This document shows positions 6,349-9,623 of a stretch of DNA of 9,623 nt, piece by piece. Source of the stretch: Nitrososphaerales archaeon. GTDB lineage: Archaea; Thermoproteota; Nitrososphaeria; Nitrososphaerales; Gagatemarchaeaceae. The stretch lies in the NCBI GenBank assembly GCA_030039515.1, contig JASHVT010000045.1, positions 1 to 9,623 of the forward strand. The letters are read 5' to 3'. The notes beneath the pieces were generated by a model. It saw only the letters and a list, made by a program, of their open reading frames with translations. It did not search any database and was not told where the DNA came from. Position 1 is the stretch's first letter. Each line of letters begins with the position of its first letter. A program made the translations under genes and the position numbers.

Positions 6349-7311
6349 ATGAAACATCCTAGAACTTCTGCACTTCAGGTTTCAGACAAATGTCCCAACT
6401 GCGGGAAGCGGATGCTGGTCGAAGACTCGGACACGGGGGAATTGACCTGCAGCAACTGCGGATACGTGGCTACCGAGCGCGCCGTGGACGAAGGCCCGGA
6501 GTGGCGCCAGTTCGACGACAAGGGAGAGGACAGGGCAAGGGCTGGCATGCCTACGTCGATCACCTACGGTGACATGGGCCTGTCGACGGTGATAGGAAGG
6601 TCTGACAGGGACGCGTCGGGCAGGTCCTTCGACGCCCCTATGCGCAACACCATGGTGAGGCTGAGGAGGTGGGACAGCAGGTCGCCAGCGTTCGGCTCCC
6701 AGGAGAAGAACCTCGTCGTAGCCATGCGCGAACTTGACAAGATAGGAGACAAGCTCAACCTGTCGAACGCCGTCAAGGAGCGCTCAGCGTACATCTACAG
6801 GAAGGCGCTCGACCGTGGCCTGCTCAGAGGGCGATCGATCGTCGGGATCGTCGCCGCCTCGGTATACGCGGCCTGCAGGGACACCGAGACCCCGAGGACA
6901 CTGAAGGACATAGCAGCGGTCAACAACCTCGAGAAGAAGTCCATAGCGAGGGACTACCGCATACTGCTCAGGGAAATGGACCTCAGCATGCCCGTCGCCG
7001 ACGCGGCGAGGAACGTCAGCAGGATTGCGTCGAAGGTCGGCCTGCCTGAAAAGGTCGTGAGAAGGGCCATCGACATCATCAGGAGGACCGAAGAGAAGGA
7101 GATCTCTGCCGGCAAGGCCCCGATGGGCCTGGCGGCCAGCGCACTCTACCTGGCGGGCGTCCTAGAGGGCGAGGTGAAGACACAGAAGGAGATAGCAGAG
7201 GCCGCGGGAGTCACGGAGGTCACCGTGAGGAACAGATACAAGGGGCTCAGGACCGACCTCGGGAAGGAGCTCGGCCTGGAAGAGGCAATGCCGCAGGCCG
7301 TCGCCAGATAG
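6349..7311 (+). CDS. tfb: Transcription initiation factor TFB (TFIIB homologue)
   Basis: TFB binds the TBP-TATA complex and the BRE element and recruits RNA polymerase. With the ATG at 6349 the protein has 320 residues. It has an N-terminal zinc ribbon (C15, C18, C34, C37) and a B-finger/linker region that includes GPEWRQFDDKGEDRARAG. Two cyclin-like repeats follow, roughly 105-200 and 205-300. The second ends with the helix-turn-helix TQKEIAEAAGVTEVTVRNRY (258-277), which contacts the BRE. An in-frame ATG at 6304 would add 15 residues, but it sits directly against the TATA box and the added residues look unlike TFB, so I reject it. The sequence resembles thaumarchaeal TFBs as I remember them. 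Archaea often carry several TFB genes; whether this is the general factor is not known. Confidence 0.96.
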   Translation: MKHPRTSALQVSDKCPNCGKRMLVEDSDTGELTCSNCGYVATERAVDEGPEWRQFDDKGEDRARAGMPTSITYGDMGLSTVIGRSDRDASGRSFDAPMRNTMVRLRRWDSRSPAFGSQEKNLVVAMRELDKIGDKLNLSNAVKERSAYIYRKALDRGLLRGRSIVGIVAASVYAACRDTETPRTLKDIAAVNNLEKKSIARDYRILLREMDLSMPVADAARNVSRIASKVGLPEKVVRRAIDIIRRTEEKEISAGKAPMGLAASALYLAGVLEGEVKTQKEIAEAAGVTEVTVRNRYKGLRTDLGKELGLEEAMPQAVAR

Positions 7312-7522
7312 TATGAGCTCCGACGCTCGTTATATTGTGAGTATTATGAGCACTATCAGCACGACTATGACTATGACAATGAGGGCTGCGAGCAGGTGCG
7401 CTATCGCAGTTCTCCCGAGTCTCAAACCCTGATTCCTACTTCAACTCCGTATTTACACATCGCGTTGTCAAATCGCTTCAGTCGTACTCTTGCTTGCCGA
7501 AGGAAAGCGCTTCGAAGGGTTA
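7312..7522. other. Spacer after tfb: AT-rich inverted repeat, ACTATG repeats, possible small ORF or RNA
   Basis: No recognisable gene lies here. An imperfect inverted repeat with 10-nt arms (7325-7334 and 7342-7351, loop of 7) follows the tfb stop and includes TTATATT, a possible TATA box. Next come two ACTATG copies and one ACAATG (7364-7381). An ATG frame from 7346 or 7367 runs to a TGA at 7430-7432 (28 or 21 codons); the later ATG lies close to where transcription from that TATA box would start. A perfect 6-bp stem, CTGCGA/TCGCAG, closes a 12-nt loop at 7386-7409. Toward the tRNA, the minus strand can form a CGAAG/CTTCG hairpin near 7499-7516. Confidence 0.3.
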
Positions 7523-7635
7523 TGGACTGGGGGGGACCTTCATACGCGAAGTCACCTGTTGGTGTCAATCGCGATTTTGAACCCCCGACCTCCTCCGTGC
7601 GAGGGAGGCATTCTACCAGATTGAACTACCAGCCC
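7523..7635 (-). tRNA. tRNA-Ala(CGC), interrupted by a T-loop intron
   Basis: Read on the minus strand, GGGCTGG (7635-7629) pairs with CCAGTCC (7530-7524), leaving A73 at 7523; CCA is not encoded. The acceptor stem has G3-U70, the classic alanine identity pair. The D-arm has GTTC/GAAT with GG in the loop. The anticodon stem CCTCC/GGAGG holds the loop CTCGCAC, anticodon CGC, reading GCG codons. The variable loop is 5 nt. The T-stem GGGGG (7586-7582) finds its partner CCCCC only 46 nt further on (7535-7531). Removing 39 nt restores the T-loop TTCAAAT and a 74-nt tRNA. A purine-rich stretch with GATAAGAA near 7658-7668 is a weak promoter candidate. I have checked every stem by hand. Confidence 0.93.
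7537..7575 (-). other. 39-nt tRNA intron at position 59/60 with bulge-helix-bulge
   Basis: The intron lies between A59 (7576) and T60 (7536). A bulge-helix-bulge forms without forcing. The T-stem GGGGG:CCCCC is the outer helix. The exon bases TTCA (T54-A57) pair with TGAA near the intron's 3' end as the 4-bp central helix. AAA and GGT are the two 3-nt bulges, and CGCGA:TCGCG is the inner helix, capped by CACC-AACA-GGTG. Cutting after the second base of each bulge gives exactly the canonical T-loop. Non-canonical intron positions such as 59/60 are known in some archaea and need a splicing endonuclease able to process them. Confidence 0.85.
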
Positions 7636-7842
7636 ACATGAAAGGACGCCAGGCCGACGTTCTTATCTTCTTCCTTCACTTCTCTCCTTAATCGCGAGGC
7701 AGGCCATAGCAGAAGGGTCCAGAAGGGCAGCTCAAAGGAGGGAATGACCGGCTTCTTCGCGATACCTTTCTTCCTTGCGACTGGGAGAAAGCCGTGACCG
7801 GCATTCGCTGAACGCGTAGGCTTCAGCCAGATTAGGTCTGAG
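7636..7842. other. Spacer between tRNA-Ala and pncB; no gene recognised
   Basis: The 207 nt hold a pyrimidine-rich run on the plus strand (7660-7689), probably part of the tRNA promoter region on the other strand. AGGAGG at 7737-7742 is followed at once by an ATG (7744) opening a 17-codon frame, MTGFFAIPFFLATGRKP, ending at 7795-7797. The one-base spacing is too tight for a good ribosome site. TGACCGGC occurs twice (7745-7752 and 7795-7802). I see no clear TATA box for pncB. Confidence 0.3.
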
Positions 7843-9123
7843 GTGGAGTCGGCGGCGAAAACCAAGGGGAAACCCTTTTCCAAGGCAGAGATTCGCTGTC
7901 AGATCGACTTGCCCTCGGACTTGGGGGACAGATTATTCTGGCTCTCGACAGAGAAAGAGATCAAGGAAGCAGCAACGACTGACGCCTACTTCCTCCATAC
8001 CAAGAACGTCCTGCAGAGGAATGGCATTGGGACCAAGGTGGTCATGGAGGTCTACGCAAGAGATGTACCATACTCCGACAATTGGGGCGTACTGACTGGG
8101 GTATACGAGGCAGCAAAGCTTCTCGAAGGCCTTCCCGTCAACGCGTGGGCGTTCGACGAAGGCTCTGTCTTTGTCGCAGAGGGCACGAAGGCGATCTATG
8201 AGCCTTTAATGATAATCGAGGGAAGGTACGCCGACTTCGTCGAATACGAGAACCCACTGCTGGGACTGCTCTCGGCTTCGACGAGCATCTCGACGAGGGC
8301 CGCGAAGCTGAGGATAGCCGCCGCCGACAAGCTCCTGATCAGCTTCGGCACGCGCCGCGTGCATCCGGCCCTTGCGCCTCTGGTGGAGAGGGCGTGCTAT
8401 CTTGCAGGATTCGACGGCATTTCCAACGTCTTGGGCGCGAAGTTGTTGGGAATCGAGGCCTCAGGGACCATGCCGCACTCCCTAGTCCAGGTGCTAGGAA
8501 GCCAGGAAAGGGCATGGCGGCTCTTCGACAAGACCGTGGCGAAGGGGATACCCAGGGTCGCCCTGGTCGACACCTTCTGGGACGAGAAGACCGAGTCGAT
8601 CAAGGCCCTTGAAGTGCTTGGGCGCAAGCTCTGGGGTGTCAGACTCGACACCCCTGCGTCGCGAAGAGGCGACTTCGCCAAGATAGCGGAAGAGGTCAGA
8701 TGGGAGCTCGACATAAGGGGCGGAAAGCACGTGCGGATCCTGGCGTCAGGAAGGCTGGACGAAGAGGAGATTGGAAGGCTGAACGGCCTGGTCGACGGGT
8801 ATGGGGTGGGGACGTCGGTGGCATACCCGCCTGTGGTCGACCTCAGCGCGAAGATCGTCGAAGTCGGCGACGGGCAGAGAAAGTATGCAGCCAAGAGAGG
8901 AGGGCTCGGCGGCAGGAAAGACGTCTACAGGTCTAGAGGCTTCAAGGACTACGTGACAATCCACGGCACTGAGAAAGGTCACTCAGGAAAGGCCCTACTC
9001 AAGCCACTGATACGGAATGGCGAAGTCATACGGCGCTTCGAAGGTCTGGAGTCGATCCGAACTCAAGTGAAGAGCGACCTAGCCAGTCTGAAGCAGGCAC
9101 AGCCATCACTGACGTGGCGGTGA
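7843..9123 (+). CDS. pncB: Nicotinate phosphoribosyltransferase
   Basis: This enzyme joins nicotinate and PRPP, with ATP hydrolysis, to make nicotinate mononucleotide in NAD salvage. The 426 residues show family landmarks: ATTDAYFLHTK (44-54), EGTKAIYEPLMIIEGRYADF (113-132), SFGTRRVHP (167-175) with H174 as the likely phosphorylated histidine, GISNVLGAKLLGIEASGTMP (192-211), and the phosphate-binding barrel end with LASGRLDEEEI (300-310) and VDGYGVGTSV (317-326). The start is GTG at 7843 with GAGGTG overlapping it. No other start exists upstream before a TGA at 7795. About 30 residues precede the usual family start, so a TTG at 7909 or 7921 is possible. Its stop overlaps the nicotinamidase start, so the two form an operon with consecutive reactions. 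Confidence 0.94.
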   Translation: MESAAKTKGKPFSKAEIRCQIDLPSDLGDRLFWLSTEKEIKEAATTDAYFLHTKNVLQRNGIGTKVVMEVYARDVPYSDNWGVLTGVYEAAKLLEGLPVNAWAFDEGSVFVAEGTKAIYEPLMIIEGRYADFVEYENPLLGLLSASTSISTRAAKLRIAAADKLLISFGTRRVHPALAPLVERACYLAGFDGISNVLGAKLLGIEASGTMPHSLVQVLGSQERAWRLFDKTVAKGIPRVALVDTFWDEKTESIKALEVLGRKLWGVRLDTPASRRGDFAKIAEEVRWELDIRGGKHVRILASGRLDEEEIGRLNGLVDGYGVGTSVAYPPVVDLSAKIVEVGDGQRKYAAKRGGLGGRKDVYRSRGFKDYVTIHGTEKGHSGKALLKPLIRNGEVIRRFEGLESIRTQVKSDLASLKQAQPSLTWR

Positions 9124-9623
9124 AAGAGTCGAAGCAAGCTCTGATAGCCGTAGATGTCCAGAGAGACTTCTGTCCGGGCGGCTCCCTGGCAGTCACAGAA
9201 GGGGACTCGATAGTACCTAAGCTGAACCGGGTCATCGACGCCTTCGACAGGTCGCACCTTCCCATCTTCTTCACAAGAGACCTGCACCCGCCAAACCACA
9301 TCTCGTTCAAGGACCGGAACGGCCCGTGGCCCCCTCACTGCGTCGTGGGGACGCCGGGCTCCGAGTTCTTCTCAGGCCTTCACATGCCATCCTCTGCCAC
9401 CATCATAAGCAAGGGAAGAGACCCAGACAAGGAGGCCTACTCTGGCTTTCAGGGGACAGACCTCGGGACGAGGCTGGAAGCACTCGGTGTGAAGGAAGTT
9501 GTCATCGGAGGCCTCGCGACGGACTATTGTGTAAAACAGACCTCTCTGGACGCGATTAGACGAGGCTTCTTGGTCGATGTGATGAAGGACTGCGTCAAGG
9601 CTGTCAACCAGAGCGACGGCCAG
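9120..9623 (+). CDS. pncA: Partial nicotinamidase (isochorismatase family; C-terminus outside window)
   Basis: Nicotinamidase hydrolyses nicotinamide to nicotinate and ammonia, supplying the substrate of the preceding enzyme. The 168 visible residues begin at GTG 9120-9122, overlapping the pncB stop as GTGA; a GTG at 9114 is an equally possible start adding two residues. The catalytic triad is D12 (DVQRDF), K98 (ISKGRDPDKEAYSGF) and C137 (ATDYCV). The metal site is D54, H56 (TRDLHP) and H73 (PPHCV). The sequence closely resembles the Pyrococcus horikoshii enzyme PH999 as I remember it, including NHISF and GPWPPHCV. Probably only the last 15-25 residues are missing. The specificity follows from these motifs and the neighbour. 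Confidence 0.95.
   Translation, partial: MKESKQALIAVDVQRDFCPGGSLAVTEGDSIVPKLNRVIDAFDRSHLPIFFTRDLHPPNHISFKDRNGPWPPHCVVGTPGSEFFSGLHMPSSATIISKGRDPDKEAYSGFQGTDLGTRLEALGVKEVVIGGLATDYCVKQTSLDAIRRGFLVDVMKDCVKAVNQSDGQ

Noticed and set aside
7396..7641. 81-codon plus-strand frame with a peptide reading FEPPTSSVRGRHSTRLNYQP
   Set aside because: This peptide is the typical spurious translation of the antisense strand of a tRNA; the tRNA-Ala on the minus strand explains it.
7744..7797. 17-codon frame preceded by AGGAGG upstream of pncB
   Set aside because: The spacing of one base between AGGAGG and ATG is too short for normal initiation; kept only as a note in the spacer entry.
7626..7883. 85-codon minus-strand frame overlapping the tRNA start and pncB start
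   Set aside because: It overlaps two well-supported features, has no recognisable domain and no ribosome site or promoter.
9579..9585. GTGATGA, a perfect C-box as in C/D guide RNAs
   Set aside because: It lies within the pncA coding region, in frame with conserved protein sequence, and no matching D box follows at a usable distance.

Overview
The window is archaeal chromosomal DNA, most likely from the Nitrososphaeria/Thaumarchaeota side of the tree. Marker genes are archaeal: aIF5A with a hypusine loop, Rpo4/RpoF, eL21, Pus10, a TFIIB homologue (TFB), Nob1 and SRP54. The placement within archaea is an inference, resting mainly on my recollection that the TFB sequence resembles thaumarchaeal TFBs; no search was possible. 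The DNA looks GC-rich. TATA-like boxes sit about 20-30 nt before several starts, and five of the eleven visible protein starts are TTG or GTG.

Bases 1-4234 (minus strand) hold a packed, probably co-transcribed information-processing cluster. In transcription order it is srp54, pus10, rpl21e, rpoF (rpo4), a DUF655 gene and rsmA, which runs off the window. Four of the five junctions overlap (TGATG, a 35-nt overlap, TGATG, ATGA). The exception is a 139-nt spacer between rpoF and the DUF655 gene. The srp54 promoter looks leaderless and diverges from dph6.

Bases 4384-7311 hold dph6 (diphthine-ammonia ligase, plus), aIF5A (minus, convergent with dph6), nob1 (plus) and tfb (plus). Dph6 completes the modification of elongation factor 2, aIF5A is the hypusinated translation factor, and Nob1 and RsmA both act on the 3' end region of 16S rRNA. 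Most of the window therefore concerns ribosome making and translation.

Bases 7312-7842 are protein-poor. They contain a minus-strand tRNA-Ala(CGC) whose gene is interrupted in the T-loop by a 39-nt intron with a convincing bulge-helix-bulge structure. There are also AT-rich and hairpin-forming stretches of unknown role.

Bases 7843-9623 hold an NAD salvage pair, nicotinate phosphoribosyltransferase followed by nicotinamidase (cut by the window end), overlapping by GTGA. Together they convert nicotinamide to nicotinate mononucleotide.

I see no mobile element, CRISPR array, defence system or clear sign of transfer. The most interesting signals are the T-loop intron, its relation to the Pus10 target site, and a near-identical 21-nt sequence at two operon junctions.
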